From JAJVHZ01 sp041395385 (GTDB lineage: Bacteria > Pseudomonadota > Gammaproteobacteria > JAJPIJ01): a stretch of 64,000 bases of DNA. Below, piece by piece: positions 31,322 to 41,268 of the stretch. The stretch spans positions 71,957-135,956 of the forward strand of contig JAWLAN010000015.1 in the NCBI GenBank assembly GCA_041395385.1, read 5' to 3'. Every line of letters starts with the position of its first letter. The stretch's first letter is position 1. The position numbers and the translations under genes are program-made. The notes below the pieces were generated by a model, which was not told where the DNA came from, made no database searches, and saw only the letters and a program-made list of their open reading frames with translations.

Positions 31322-32211
31322 CCGTTCGTAGCGCGTCGTGCTGCCGCCTCGTCCGACGGCTGGTGACAGATGACGCGAAGTGTATGGATGCGGCGTCGAT
31401 CGGCGCGCAGCACCAGGAAACTAAACCCCTTGTACTCCAGCCGCTCCCCCTTCTTGGGCAGGTGCCCGAGCTCCTTCAGCACCAGGCCACCGATGGTGTC
31501 GTAATCCTCGTTGCTGAACTGGACGTTGAAGTACTCGTTGAAATCCGCGATCGGCGTTCGCGCCTTGACCGTGAAGCGGGTGGTTCCGTGCGGCTTGATG
31601 TAGTCTTCGTCCTCGATGTCGTGCTCGTCCTCGATCTCCCCCACGATCTGCTCGATCACGTCCTCGATGCTCACCAGACCGGAAACGCCGCCGTATTCAT
31701 CGACCACGATGGCCAGATGATTGCGGCTGGAGCGGAACTCACGCAGCAGGATGTTCAGACGCTTGCTCTCGGGCACGAAAACGGCCGGTCGCAGCACGTC
31801 CTTGAGCTGGAAGCGCTCGCCCGATTGCTGCGCGATGTAGGCGAGAAGGTCCTTTGCAAGCAGGATACCGACGACCTGATCCTTGCGCTCGTTCATCACC
31901 GGGAAGCGCGAGTGCCCGGAATCGATGACGGTCGGCAGGAATTCGCGTGGATCCACGCCCTCCTCGACGGCGACCATCTGCGAGCGCGGCACCATGATGT
32001 CGCGCACCTGCATCTCGGAAACCTGAAGCGCGCCCTCGAGCATCGCCAGGGTGTCGGTATCGACGAGGTTGGCGCGCTCCGCGTCACGCAGCACCTCCAC
32101 CAGTTCGGCCCGGTCGCGCGGCTCAGCGCGAAAAACGCGCCGGAACCTCTGCAGCCAGGTCGGCCTGCCCGTCGCCTTGTTGCCGTTATCTGCCATCGCC
32201 GTGGAACTCAA
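31318..32211 (-). CDS. corC: CorC-type CBS-domain protein (Mg/Co efflux)
   Basis: The 297-residue protein has two CBS domains (about residues 68-190, starting MQVRDIMVPRSQM) and a C-terminal CorC_HlyC domain (about 205-290, TPIADFNEYFNV). The YbeX/CorC protein is linked to Mg2+/Co2+ resistance and ribosome-related stress. No membrane segment is seen, so it is cytoplasmic. It sits between ybeY and lnt in the classic ybeZ-ybeY-corC-lnt order and overlaps each neighbour by about 4 bp. Confidence 0.93.
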   Translation of the reverse strand: MSSTAMADNGNKATGRPTWLQRFRRVFRAEPRDRAELVEVLRDAERANLVDTDTLAMLEGALQVSEMQVRDIMVPRSQMVAVEEGVDPREFLPTVIDSGHSRFPVMNERKDQVVGILLAKDLLAYIAQQSGERFQLKDVLRPAVFVPESKRLNILLREFRSSRNHLAIVVDEYGGVSGLVSIEDVIEQIVGEIEDEHDIEDEDYIKPHGTTRFTVKARTPIADFNEYFNVQFSNEDYDTIGGLVLKELGHLPKKGERLEYKGFSFLVLRADRRRIHTLRVICHQPSDEAAARRATNG

Positions 32212-32665
32212 CCGCTGCCGTAGGGATCGGGGTAGCCCAGCGACCGCAATATCGATATCTCGCGGCGCTCCATCAGCGCCGCGTCCGTCGCGCGCCGGTG
32301 CTCATAGCCCAGCAGGTGCAGAACGCCGTGCACCACCATGTGCGCATAGTGCGCATTGGCCGGTTTGTGCTGGTCGCGGGCCTCCGCGAGGATGACGGGA
32401 ACACAGAGCACGATATCTCCGAGCCACGCCACGGCGCCGCTCCCAGTCTCGCCCGGGAAGGAAAGGACGTTGGTCGCATAGTCTCGGCCGCGCCATCGAC
32501 GATTCAGCGCCCGGCCCTCGCGTGCGCCGACGAAGCGCACCGTCAGATCCCCGCCCCGACGGCGCTCGGCCCGCAGGGCCGCCTGCGTCCACAGGCGGAT
32601 CGACCGCGGGTGGGGCACGCCGCGCCGGCGCGTGGTGTACTGAACGAAGGTCCGCGCTTGCGCCA

Positions 32666-32666
<1 letters not shown>
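32208..32666 (-). CDS. ybeY: Endoribonuclease YbeY
   Basis: The 152-residue metalloprotein carries the zinc motif HGVLHLLGYEH near residues 114-124. YbeY processes rRNA ends, notably 16S, and assists late ribosome quality control. The N-terminal YTTRRRGVPHPRSIRLW is the usual variable start. It overlaps the phoH stop by 1 bp and corC by 4 bp. Confidence 0.95.
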
Positions 32667-33644
<978 letters not shown>

Positions 33645-33661
<17 letters not shown>

Positions 33662-34988
33662 GCTGATTCAGAAGTTGGCCGCGCAGCGAATTCGGCAGCG
33701 CCTCGGTGATGCGCACGTCCACGAATTCGCCGGCGAGCCGCGCGGGGCCGTCGAAATTGACGATGTGATTGTTCTCGGTACGGCCGCTCATCTGCGCGGG
33801 ATCCTTGCGCGAGGCGCCGGTAACCAGCACGCGCTCGACGCCGCCGACCATGCGCCGGCTCACCTCCGTCGAGAGTTCCTCGATGCGGCGCTGCAGGACG
33901 GCCAGCCGGTGCTTCTTGGCGTCCATCGGGACGTCATCGGGCAGGTTCGATGCCGGGGTGCCCGGCCTCCTGCTGTAGACGAAGCTGAATGAGGTGTCGA
34001 AGCCGACGTCATCGATCAGTCGCATCGTTGCGGCGAAGTCGGCATCGGTCTCCCCTGGGAATCCCACGATGAAATCCGTGCTCAGCGACAGCTTCGGGCG
34101 CAGCTTGCGCAATCGCCGGATCTTCGCCTTGTACTCCAGGACGGTATGACCCCGCTTCATCAGCGCCAGGACGCGATCCGAGCCGCTCTGCACGGGCAGG
34201 TGCAGATGGTCGACGAGCTCCGGCACCTCCGAGTACACCTCGACGAGCCGATCGCTGAACTCCACCGGATGCGAGGTGGTGAACCGGATCCGCCCGATAC
34301 CGTCGATGGCGGCGACGTAGCGGATGAGCTCGGCGAGATCCGCGACTCCGCCGTCGTGCTTCGCGCCGCGGTAGGCGTTGACGTTCTGACCCAGCAAAGT
34401 CACCTCGCGCACACCTTGCTGAGCCAGTCCCGCAATCTCCGCCAGCACGTCGTCGAACGGACGGCTGAACTCCTCGCCGCGCGTGTAAGGCACCACACAG
34501 AACGTGCAGTACTTGCTGCAGCCCTCCATGATGGAGACGAACGCCGTAGGGCCTTCCGCCCTGGCCTCGGGAAGACGATCGAACTTCTCGATCTCCGGGA
34601 AACTGATATCGATGGCGCGCCGCCGTTGGCTTTCCACCGCATCCAGCATCTGCGGCAGCCGGTGCACCGTCTGCGGCCCGAAGATGATGTCGACATAGGG
34701 GGCGCGCTTCCAGATCGCGGAGCCCTCCTGGCTGGCCACGCAACCGCCCACGCCCAGCACGACCCCGGGGCGGGCCTCCTTGTACTCGCGCCACATTCCG
34801 AGCTGCGAGAACAGCTTCTCCTGGGGCTTCTCGCGCACCGAACAGGTGTTCACGAGCAGCACGTCGGCCTCGGCCGGGTCCTCCGTAGTGACGAACCCAT
34901 GAGAGGCCGTCAATACGTCGGCCATTCTGGCCGAATCGTACTCGTTCATCTGACAGCCAAAGGTCTTGATGTACAGCTTGCGCGCCAT
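33645..34988 (-). CDS. miaB: tRNA-2-methylthio-N6-dimethylallyladenosine synthase
   Basis: The 447-residue radical-SAM methylthiotransferase modifies A37 of tRNAs. It has the N-terminal UPF0004 domain with the C residues of IKTFGCQMNEYDSARM and LVNTCSVREKPQEK, the radical-SAM CxxxCxxC in GCSKYCTFCVVPYTRG, and a C-terminal TRAM domain (SGRTENNHIVNFDG). Length is normal. It is the first gene of the miaB-ybeZ-ybeY-corC-lnt-srkA operon. Confidence 0.97.
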
Positions 34989-35075
34989 GCTGGTATCGGG
35001 ACGGGGAAGGCCGTTAAGTTAATCGTTTTGTGGGATTTTCGCCAGCAAGCGCACCCTCGGCCCCGCCCCGGCCGC

Positions 35076-35507
35076 TCAGGGCGGGGGGACCGCAGCGGTC
35101 ACCGGGCACGGGTAACCCTGGTGCAGCGCCTCGCCCACGAGGAGGTAGGCCTCCTCGTCCAGTCGCTCCGGGCGGGCCTGCAGCCAGGCCACCGCCCGGC
35201 CGCGAACGTCCTCCGGGCTGACCTGATTCGGATCGATGCAGAACAATGCCGGCCCATCGCCCGCCTGCTGCATGACCGATACCGTCTGCACCAGCCCGAC
35301 CATGAAAGTCATGCAGAAGGTATGTGCCTCCGCATCGGCTTCCCCGCGCGTACAGCTGTCGAGGAGCTCGCGGCCGGTGAGCACCTGCTCCTCCGCCGCC
35401 AGTTCGCCCCCCGGCGCCACCGGAGCCGCGGACGGGTCCTCGGCGAATGCGGGCTGGCTCAGTATCGCCGCGACCACCGCTGCGCTAACACATTGAACAA
35501 ATTGCAT
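35076..35507 (-). CDS. Secreted Rap1a/Tai-like protein
   Basis: The 143-residue protein has a signal peptide (AAVVAAILSQPAFA, cleavage near 22) and a mature domain with three Cys: LLDSCTRG, FCMTFMVGL, FCIDP, then a helix-rich region ending with GYPC. This pattern resembles the Rap1a/Tai family, which includes T6SS amidase immunity proteins and other periplasmic proteins. No effector or T6SS gene adjoins it, so an immunity role is not supported here. It faces away from the 165-residue membrane protein across a 256-bp gap. Confidence 0.7.
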   Translation of the reverse strand: MQFVQCVSAAVVAAILSQPAFAEDPSAAPVAPGGELAAEEQVLTGRELLDSCTRGEADAEAHTFCMTFMVGLVQTVSVMQQAGDGPALFCIDPNQVSPEDVRGRAVAWLQARPERLDEEAYLLVGEALHQGYPCPVTAAVPPP

Positions 35508-35763
35508 ATCGTGTCTTTCGAGTTCGGTCCCGCGCGCTTAAGCGGCGGGCCTTGTGGGTGTTCGTTGAAGGAGCATCCCTACCGCACCGGGGGGTTGGAG
35601 CGCCTGTGAGAGAACCAGTTCGCAGGACTATCGGCGCCGAGTGTCTCACAGTGTCCTCGAGCCTGTACAATGTCCCCGTCCGACGAGAATTCCGACGTCC
35701 AACGACAAGGAGCACCTGCCGAAGAGCGGGTCCCAAGGAAAGCGTGTACCAAGGGTTAAGAGC
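35508..35763. other. Divergent intergenic region
   Basis: A 256-bp gap between the secreted Rap1a-like gene (minus) and the membrane-protein gene (plus). TACAAT at 35666-35671 is a possible -10 for the plus gene but has no strong -35. I see no small ORF with support. Confidence 0.35.
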
Positions 35764-36261
35764 ATGCCGAATTCCAACAAGCGCTATGCATTCGACCTCA
35801 CCCGCCCGCTACACCGTTATGTCTGGCAGATGGGCGGCCTCCTGGGCAAGTTCAGCCTCATCCTCGACAGCCTGGGCGTAGTCGGCCTGGGGCTATCGGC
35901 CGCCGGGTTGCTTACCATGGTGTTCGCCGAGAATGACCGCATCCTGGAGCTCGGGCTGCGATCCGGGGTGATCGCGTTGTGCGCGGGCATCAGTTGCTTC
36001 GCCTTTGCCAGGCTGGTGGACTTTCTCGGCAAATTCCTGAATGGCGAGGATCCGCGATCACTGGTCCTCACGGAGCGGCAGAAGCGCGCAACCGATATCA
36101 GGGTCGCCAACGAGTCCAGCACCGACGCCGTCTGGCGGCAAAAGAACGCCCCGAGCACCGCGGCGACGAACGTACAGACCCTCCGGGTCGTCGCAGGCGG
36201 CGAGCCGCCCACCGACAGCACGGTGCCGCCGGCCAGGACTGGAACGACAGACCGGCCTTAG
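35764..36261 (+). CDS. Hypothetical two-helix membrane protein
   Basis: The 165-residue protein starts at ATG 35764 (MPNSNKRYAFDLTRPLH). It has two predicted membrane helices, about residues 29-55 (SLILDSLGVVGLGLSAAGLLTMVF) and 67-87 (SGVIALCAGISCFAFARLV), and a polar C-terminal tail of about 70 residues rich in Thr, Ala and Pro. I do not recognise it. It shows no homologous pairing with its neighbours, and the gene stands alone between the Rap1a-like gene and rimK. Confidence 0.55.
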   Translation: MPNSNKRYAFDLTRPLHRYVWQMGGLLGKFSLILDSLGVVGLGLSAAGLLTMVFAENDRILELGLRSGVIALCAGISCFAFARLVDFLGKFLNGEDPRSLVLTERQKRATDIRVANESSTDAVWRQKNAPSTAATNVQTLRVVAGGEPPTDSTVPPARTGTTDRP

Positions 36262-36394
36262 GCCGACCCCGGGTCGATTCGCACGCAGGGGGCGGACGAG
36301 GACACGGCCCCCCGGGGTGGCCGTCCCGCTCGACAGTGCCGTGACGGCACGCGCCACCCGCGCTAGCCGGCCCTTCCGACCCGAACCGCGGTCG

Positions 36395-37303
36395 TCAGCC
36401 CGCGCCGCGGGTGCGGGTGCTGGCGGCCTCCGTCGCCTTTTTCTCCGCGAATTCGACGATCAGGGACGCGATGTCCTTGCCCGTGGCGCTCTCGATTCCC
36501 TCCAGCCCGGGCGAGGAATTCACTTCAATCACCAGCGGGCCGCGACGCGAACGCAGGAGATCGACGCCGCAGACGTTCAGGCCGATCACCCGGGCCGCCT
36601 TCGCCGCCGTGGCGCGCTCCTCGGCCGCGATCCTGACCAGCTCTGCCGACCCGCCCCGATGCAGATTCGATCGAAACTCGCCCGCCCGCGCCTGCCGGCG
36701 CATGGCCGCGATGACCTTGCCATTGATCACGAAGCATCGGATGTCGCTGCCCTGCGCCTCGCTTATGTACTCCTGGACGAGAATGTCGGCCTTCAGGCCC
36801 ATGAACGCCTCGATCACACTCTCGGCGGCGGTCACGGTCTCGGCAAGGACCACGCCGATCCCCTGGGTTCCCTCGAGAAGCTTGATCACCACCGGCGCGC
36901 CGCCCACCTTGCGGATGAGCTCCTGCACGTCGGTGGTCTCGTGCGCGAATCCGGTCGTCGGCAGGCCCACACCGCGGCGCGCGAGCAACTGCAGGCACCG
37001 CAGTTTGTCGCGCGAGCGCGTGATGGCGACGGACTCATTGACGCTGAAGACGCCCATCATCTCGAACTGTCGGACCACGGCGGCGCCGTAGAAGGTCACC
37101 GACGCGCCGATGCGAGGGATCACTGCATCGAATCCCTGTAAAGGCTCGCCCTTGTAGAACATCTGCGGATTCTTGGACGTGATATCCATGTAGCAGCGCA
37201 GGAAATCGATGACATGCACCTCATGTCCGCGCTTCGACGCCGCCTCCACGAGCCGCTGGGTCGAATATAGCTTAGGGTTGCGGGAGAGGATGCCTATCTT
37301 CAT
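36395..37303 (-). CDS. rimK: ATP-grasp ligase RimK (ribosomal protein S6 modification)
   Basis: The 302-residue ATP-grasp enzyme resembles RimK, which adds glutamates to the S6 C-terminus. Visible segments are MKIGILSRNPKLYSTQRL, the ATP-binding PVVIKLLEGTQGIGVVLAE, and the metal/ATP end GVDLLRSRRGPLVIEVNSSPG. It overlaps by 4 bp the zinc-protease gene upstream on the same strand. RimK can also make poly-glutamate in vitro, so exact substrate specificity here is not proven. Confidence 0.93.
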   Translation of the reverse strand: MKIGILSRNPKLYSTQRLVEAASKRGHEVHVIDFLRCYMDITSKNPQMFYKGEPLQGFDAVIPRIGASVTFYGAAVVRQFEMMGVFSVNESVAITRSRDKLRCLQLLARRGVGLPTTGFAHETTDVQELIRKVGGAPVVIKLLEGTQGIGVVLAETVTAAESVIEAFMGLKADILVQEYISEAQGSDIRCFVINGKVIAAMRRQARAGEFRSNLHRGGSAELVRIAAEERATAAKAARVIGLNVCGVDLLRSRRGPLVIEVNSSPGLEGIESATGKDIASLIVEFAEKKATEAASTRTRGAG

Positions 37304-37821
37304 TGCTTCTTCTTTCGCGGCATTTGCGGCCTGCCGGCCAGGTACGACAGAGAGGGATCCACTGTCAGGCGATCGCGCATGGCGCTGCGCCCGAGCAGCA
37401 TGCGATAACGCATGGTGTCGCGATCGGTGATCGTGAGCTCTATCGGATATCGCATATATCCGAGCACGATGTCGGTGACGATGACGATCCGCCGTTCCTG
37501 ATGTCCCCCGGAATCGGTCACCGTACGCTCATCCACGATGTCGCATTCGCAGGCCACCGCAATGTCGGTGCGCAGGCGCCTCGGATGCAGCATGAACCGC
37601 ACGCGTGGTGCGCCGTGCAGAAGAAAACGCTCGACGGAGTAAGCGTGCAGCGCGGAGGTCCTTGCACCGGTGTCGATCTTCGCCTTGATGGACCTTATGT
37701 TGAATTGCGGGAGTGCTACCCACTCCCGCCAGCCGATCCGAATGATGCCGGCGTCAGGACGATCGGGGGCCTGCGCACCGGTCGGCTCCGGCTCCACCCT
37801 CGAATCGGCGGGATCAGGCAT
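37300..37821 (-). CDS. RimK-linked retropepsin-like protease
   Basis: The 173-residue protein belongs to the family often labelled ATP-dependent zinc protease or RimB, seen next to rimK. It carries IKAKIDTGARTSALHAYS, with the Asp-Thr-Gly typical of aspartic retropepsin folds, and a conserved RRMLLGRSAMRD-like end region (RYRMLLGRSAMRDRL). The ATG at 37821 is chosen because the longer frame up to 38424 lies across folM and is not conserved. The gene overlaps rimK by 4 bp and follows folM by 8 bp, so they form one unit. Confidence 0.82.
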   Translation of the reverse strand: MPDPADSRVEPEPTGAQAPDRPDAGIIRIGWREWVALPQFNIRSIKAKIDTGARTSALHAYSVERFLLHGAPRVRFMLHPRRLRTDIAVACECDIVDERTVTDSGGHQERRIVIVTDIVLGYMRYPIELTITDRDTMRYRMLLGRSAMRDRLTVDPSLSYLAGRPQMPRKKKQ

Positions 37822-37829
37822 GGCGCCCC

Positions 37830-38600
37830 TCAGGTGAGGAAACGCCCACCGTCGAGACGAATGATCTGGCCGGTGCAGTACGCCGCATCGCGAACCAGAT
37901 AGAGCACAGCGGCCGCTGCGTCCTCGGGCGTGCCGGGGCGTGCCAGCGGCACGCGGGTCATGTACTCCCGCTTCATCTCTTCGCTGTAGGAATCGGCCCA
38001 GGCCACCACGCCCGGCGCGATGGCATTGACGGTCACGCGCGGCGCGAGCTCTATCGCGCAGGTGGAGGTGATCTCCATGAGGGCGGCCTTGGAGCTGTTG
38101 TAGGCCGCGAAGTGCTGCAGCGGTTCGCCCATGACGTGTATGTCTATGAAGTTGACGATACGTCCGGGACTCGAGGGATCGTCGCTGTGGTAATGGGCGC
38201 ACAACATCGGTGCAAACTTCTGTATCAGCATGAGCGGCGCCCGCGCATTGATGGCCTGATTGCGGTCGTATTGCTCCACGGTAATCGTACCGAACGGGCT
38301 CGGATCGAAGATGCTGGCGTTGTTCACGAGCACATCCAGGCGGTCGAACCTGGAGTTCAACGCTCGATACATCTGTTCGGCGGCGTCGACGTCTTCCATC
38401 CTCACCTGCAGCGCGAAGGCACATCGTCCCAGAGCCGTAATTGCGGTGACGACTTCATCGGCCTCGGCACGGCTCTGATTGTAGGTGATGGCCACGTGCA
38501 TTCCGGCCTTCGCCAGGGCAAGGGCGACTGCGCGTCCGACGCGTCTGGCGCCGCCTGTGACAAGCGCCACCTGATCAACGAGATGCTTTTGTAAGGCCAT
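37830..38600 (-). CDS. folM: Pteridine reductase, FolM-like short-chain dehydrogenase
   Basis: The 256-residue SDR enzyme has the NADPH motif VALVTGGARRVGRAVALAL with the TGGARR(V/I)G form typical of pteridine reductases, NNAS at the active centre, and the catalytic YNSSK. FolM reduces dihydromonapterin (and dihydrofolate). It begins the folM-protease-rimK group on the minus strand. Its role as pteridine reductase is inferred from the motif. Confidence 0.85.
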   Translation of the reverse strand: MALQKHLVDQVALVTGGARRVGRAVALALAKAGMHVAITYNQSRAEADEVVTAITALGRCAFALQVRMEDVDAAEQMYRALNSRFDRLDVLVNNASIFDPSPFGTITVEQYDRNQAINARAPLMLIQKFAPMLCAHYHSDDPSSPGRIVNFIDIHVMGEPLQHFAAYNSSKAALMEITSTCAIELAPRVTVNAIAPGVVAWADSYSEEMKREYMTRVPLARPGTPEDAAAAVLYLVRDAAYCTGQIIRLDGGRFLT

Positions 38601-38689
38601 GCTGTCAAGTTACCCGATTGTCGTCGCAGGCGTCTATTATGCCGCACTGCGGGATAACGCACCCGGCGGATTCGGCGCAGCGCGGGTAC

Positions 38690-38719
38690 TTGGCGGGCGC
38701 AACAGCTTTGGTCTATGCT
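38690..38719 (+). promoter_or_regulatory. Possible promoter of the cold-shock gene
   Basis: TTGGCG (38690-38695) and TATGCT (38714-38719) are spaced 18 bp. They would give a leader of about 110 nt before the csp ATG, in keeping with the long leaders of cold-shock genes. The boxes are imperfect. Confidence 0.4.
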
Positions 38720-38839
38720 TAAGCCCGACTGCAGTGACAGTGTCGCAGGTAGTAAAAAGAAGTTCCTCATGGTCTCCTTGCGCTGCCCCCCGATACTCTG
38801 CACGACACCCTTGGCGAAAAATCAGTGGAGTTTATTTGC

Positions 38840-39046
38840 ATGGCTACCGGTACCGTGAAGTGGTTTAACGAGGCAAAAGGTTACGGCTTCATCACGCCGA
38901 GCGAGGGTGGTGACGACGTGTTCGTCCACTACTCTGCCATCAAGGGCTCTGGATTCCGCACGCTGCAGGAAGGCCAGAAGGTAAACTTCGAAGTGCAGCG
39001 GGGCCCGAAGGGTCTGCAGGCGGCATCGGTAACGCCCGAGGGCTGA
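38840..39046 (+). CDS. Cold-shock protein (CspA family)
   Basis: The 68-residue single-domain nucleic-acid-binding protein has RNP1 KGYGFITP and RNP2 VFVHYSAI. ATG 38840 (MATGTVKWFNEAKGYGF) matches the family start; an upstream in-frame ATG at 38825 would add five residues. It is divergent from folM with a 239-bp gap that probably includes a long leader. A strong terminator follows after 25 bp. Confidence 0.97.
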   Translation: MATGTVKWFNEAKGYGFITPSEGGDDVFVHYSAIKGSGFRTLQEGQKVNFEVQRGPKGLQAASVTPEG

Positions 39047-39071
39047 TCCCAGCCATCGGTCCGGGACTTCG

Positions 39072-39103
39072 GAAACCCCGCCGGCAAGCGGGGTTTCTTT
39101 TTT
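39072..39103 (+). terminator. Rho-independent terminator after the cold-shock gene
   Basis: GAAACCCCGC (39072-39081) pairs with GCGGGGTTTC (39088-39097) around loop CGGCAA, followed by six Ts. Confidence 0.95.
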
Positions 39104-39190
39104 CGTGCTCGCTTTTCCTGTTCAACCGGGTCGCATAAAGTAGAACGGCGTCGGGCTTCGACGTCCGCCGTCAATCAATAGAGTCCCTTC

Positions 39191-40033
39191 ATGCTCTCTG
39201 CCGCCCAGAAACACGAACTGGAGTCCAACAAGCTCGCCAAACGGCTGCGGCGCAACGTCGGTCGCGCGATCGAGGACTTCAACATGATCGAGCACGGCGA
39301 TCGGGTCATGGTCTGCCTTTCCGGCGGCAAGGACTCCTACACGTTGTTGGATGTACTGCTGTCCCTGCGGCGCAGTGCCCCTGTGGATTTCGAGATCGTG
39401 GCGGTGAACCTGGACCAGAAACAGCCCGGTTTTCCGGCGCATGTACTTCCGGACTACCTTCGCCACCTCGGCATCCCGTTTCACATCATCGACGAAGACA
39501 CCTACAGCATCGTCAAGCGCGTCGTCCCCGAAGGCAAGACCATGTGCAGTCTTTGCTCACGTCTCAGGCGCGGGATCCTCTACCGATTCGCGCGCGAGCA
39601 CGGCATGACGAAGATCGCCCTTGGTCACCACCGCAACGACATCATCGAGACGCTGTTCCTAAACATGTTCTTCGCAGGCAAGCTCAAGGCGATGCCGCCA
39701 AAGTTGCGAAGTGATGACGGCGCCAATATCGTCATCCGACCGCTTGCCTACTGCAAGGAAGAGGACATCGCAGAATACGCCGATCAGCGCGCCTTCCCGA
39801 TCATTCCCTGCAATCTGTGCGGGAACCAGGAGAATATGCAGCGCAAGCAGATCAAGGCGATGCTGAGGGAGTGGGACAAGCATCACCCGGGAAGACTCGA
39901 GACGATCTTCTCCGCGCTACAGACGGTCAGTCCCTCGCATCTGGCCGATCGCTCCCTGTTCGAATTCGGATCGCTGGGCGATGGGCGCGAGCGCGCGGTG
40001 AAAGGGTGGCTGATCCCCTCCGAAGATGACTGA
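39191..40033 (+). CDS. ttcA: tRNA 2-thiocytidine(32) synthetase TtcA
   Basis: The 280-residue enzyme thiolates C32 of some tRNAs. The PP-loop is VCLSGGKDSYTLLDVL, and the Fe-S Cys residues lie in CSLCSRLRRGILYRF and the IPCNLCGNQENMQRKQ segment. Its stop overlaps the next gene by 8 bp, so it may be co-transcribed with the VTT-domain gene. Confidence 0.97.
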   Translation: MLSAAQKHELESNKLAKRLRRNVGRAIEDFNMIEHGDRVMVCLSGGKDSYTLLDVLLSLRRSAPVDFEIVAVNLDQKQPGFPAHVLPDYLRHLGIPFHIIDEDTYSIVKRVVPEGKTMCSLCSRLRRGILYRFAREHGMTKIALGHHRNDIIETLFLNMFFAGKLKAMPPKLRSDDGANIVIRPLAYCKEEDIAEYADQRAFPIIPCNLCGNQENMQRKQIKAMLREWDKHHPGRLETIFSALQTVSPSHLADRSLFEFGSLGDGRERAVKGWLIPSEDD

Positions 40034-40808
40034 GCAGGAGTCAAGAGCGCCCTTCGAGGCGTTGACGCAGGCCAGGGAGGCGCCGCTGTTCGGGCGTAGC
40101 TGGCGGCGCTGCCTCGCCGGCGCGCTGGTCCTGTCAGCGGTCGCATTGATGCTCGCCATCGGCGAGCGCCTGGACCTCCACTATGTTCAGGCGCAGCACT
40201 CTCAGCTGTTGAGCATCCGCACGGCACATCCGCTTGCCACCGCGGTCGCCTATTTCGCGGTGTTTTTCGCGCTGACAGCGCTGTCACTACCAGTGGCTGG
40301 TGTCCTGACCCTGCTCGGTGGATCCCTGTTTGGAATCACGACTGCGCTGCCTCTGGCGGCCGTCGCCAGTAGCTGCGGCGCGACCGCCGCGTTCATGCTC
40401 TCGCGTTATCTTTTCCGCAACTGGGTTTGCATTCGGTTTCCCGCGCGGGTTGCGATGGTTGAAGCCGGCGTCGCGGTCGAGGGGGCCTTTTACCTGTTCG
40501 CCTTGAGGATGATGCCGGCCGTCCCGTTCTTCGTACTGAATGCCGCCATGGGTCTGACCGGGATGCCTGCGGGGCGGTTCTTTCTGGTCACGCTGATCGG
40601 GATGTTGCCAGTCTTGTCGCTCCTGGCACTCGCCGGAGAACGACTGGCAGCCATCCGCTCCATGCACGACGTGCTCAACCCCGGACTCGTGATCGCGCTG
40701 ACCGCTTTGGGCATGCTGCCGCTGCTGGCGCGCCGGTTCATTGGGTACCTGCGCCGGATGCGTCACCGCCCCGGCACCGACGGTGCAGACAAAAAAAAGC
40801 CCGCCTAA
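40026..40808 (+). CDS. VTT-domain (TVP38/TMEM64/DedA) membrane protein
   Basis: The 260-residue inner-membrane protein has about five to six helices. It shows the VTT core ALSLPVAGVLTLLGGSLFG and the following conserved Gly/Phe stretch (LRMMPAVPFFVLNAAMGLTG). VTT proteins are lipid scramblase- or transporter-related, but this subfamily's substrate is not known. The last codons KKKPA-stop lie inside a hairpin with an A-tract that ends the neighbouring minus-strand gene. ttcA overlap suggests joint transcription. Confidence 0.85.
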   Translation: MTEQESRAPFEALTQAREAPLFGRSWRRCLAGALVLSAVALMLAIGERLDLHYVQAQHSQLLSIRTAHPLATAVAYFAVFFALTALSLPVAGVLTLLGGSLFGITTALPLAAVASSCGATAAFMLSRYLFRNWVCIRFPARVAMVEAGVAVEGAFYLFALRMMPAVPFFVLNAAMGLTGMPAGRFFLVTLIGMLPVLSLLALAGERLAAIRSMHDVLNPGLVIALTALGMLPLLARRFIGYLRRMRHRPGTDGADKKKPA

Positions 40809-40815
40809 GGCGGGC
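40791..40815 (-). terminator. Terminator of the 88-residue minus-strand gene, inside the VTT gene end
   Basis: GCCCGCC (40799-40805) pairs with GGCGGGC (40809-40815) with loop TAA, which is the VTT gene stop codon. On the minus strand the stem is followed by eight Ts (A-tract 40791-40798). It thus terminates the minus-strand gene ending at 40854. Confidence 0.9.
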
Positions 40816-40853
40816 AGAGGTCCCAACGAGAAGGGAACAGCGACAAAATCGGT

Positions 40854-41120
40854 TCAGACCGCCTGCAGCCGATCGCCCATCGTGCGCAGCAGTCGCAGGA
40901 TGTACTGCTCACGCGAACGGTACAGCGCGCGCAGCTCGGCGAGGTTGTGAGGCTCCATCTGCTTCAGGTCGCGAAGGCGGTTCTGGTAGTAGCGCAGGTC
41001 TTCGCGAAGCTGGGCGCGCGTGCGCTCGAGCAGACCATCGAAGTACGGTGTCCCGCCGGGCAGCGAGCGGCTGTAGGCCTGCGCCCGCGCGGTGTTATCG
41101 ACGACCAGCTGTAATCCCAT
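40854..41120 (-). CDS. Small hypothetical protein, helical and Arg-rich
   Basis: The 88-residue protein starts at ATG 41120 with a GAGG Shine-Dalgarno 9 bases upstream; a longer frame to 41201 lacks such support. It is predicted mostly helical (LLERTRAQLREDLRYYQNRL, LAELRALYRSREQYILRLL) with a high Arg and Leu content and no membrane segment. I do not recognise it. Its own terminator at 40791-40815 and an upstream dyad suggest a monocistronic, separately regulated gene. Confidence 0.75.
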   Translation of the reverse strand: MGLQLVVDNTARAQAYSRSLPGGTPYFDGLLERTRAQLREDLRYYQNRLRDLKQMEPHNLAELRALYRSREQYILRLLRTMGDRLQAV

Positions 41121-41268
41121 ATGCCCGAGCCTCGTTATCGATGGAGTCCTTGGAATTCCCACACACCTGCCTGTGTGTGCGATAGGCCTATTGCAGCCCA
41201 TGTGCCAAGCCCGGAGGCGGTGGTGCGCCGCCAGATCCGAAGGCTCGCTAGCGGCTTTCAGTTCAAAA

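Noticed and set aside
37822..38424. Upstream extension of the rimK-linked protease
   Set aside because: It is the shadow of folM on the same strand in another frame; the conserved protein starts at 37821.
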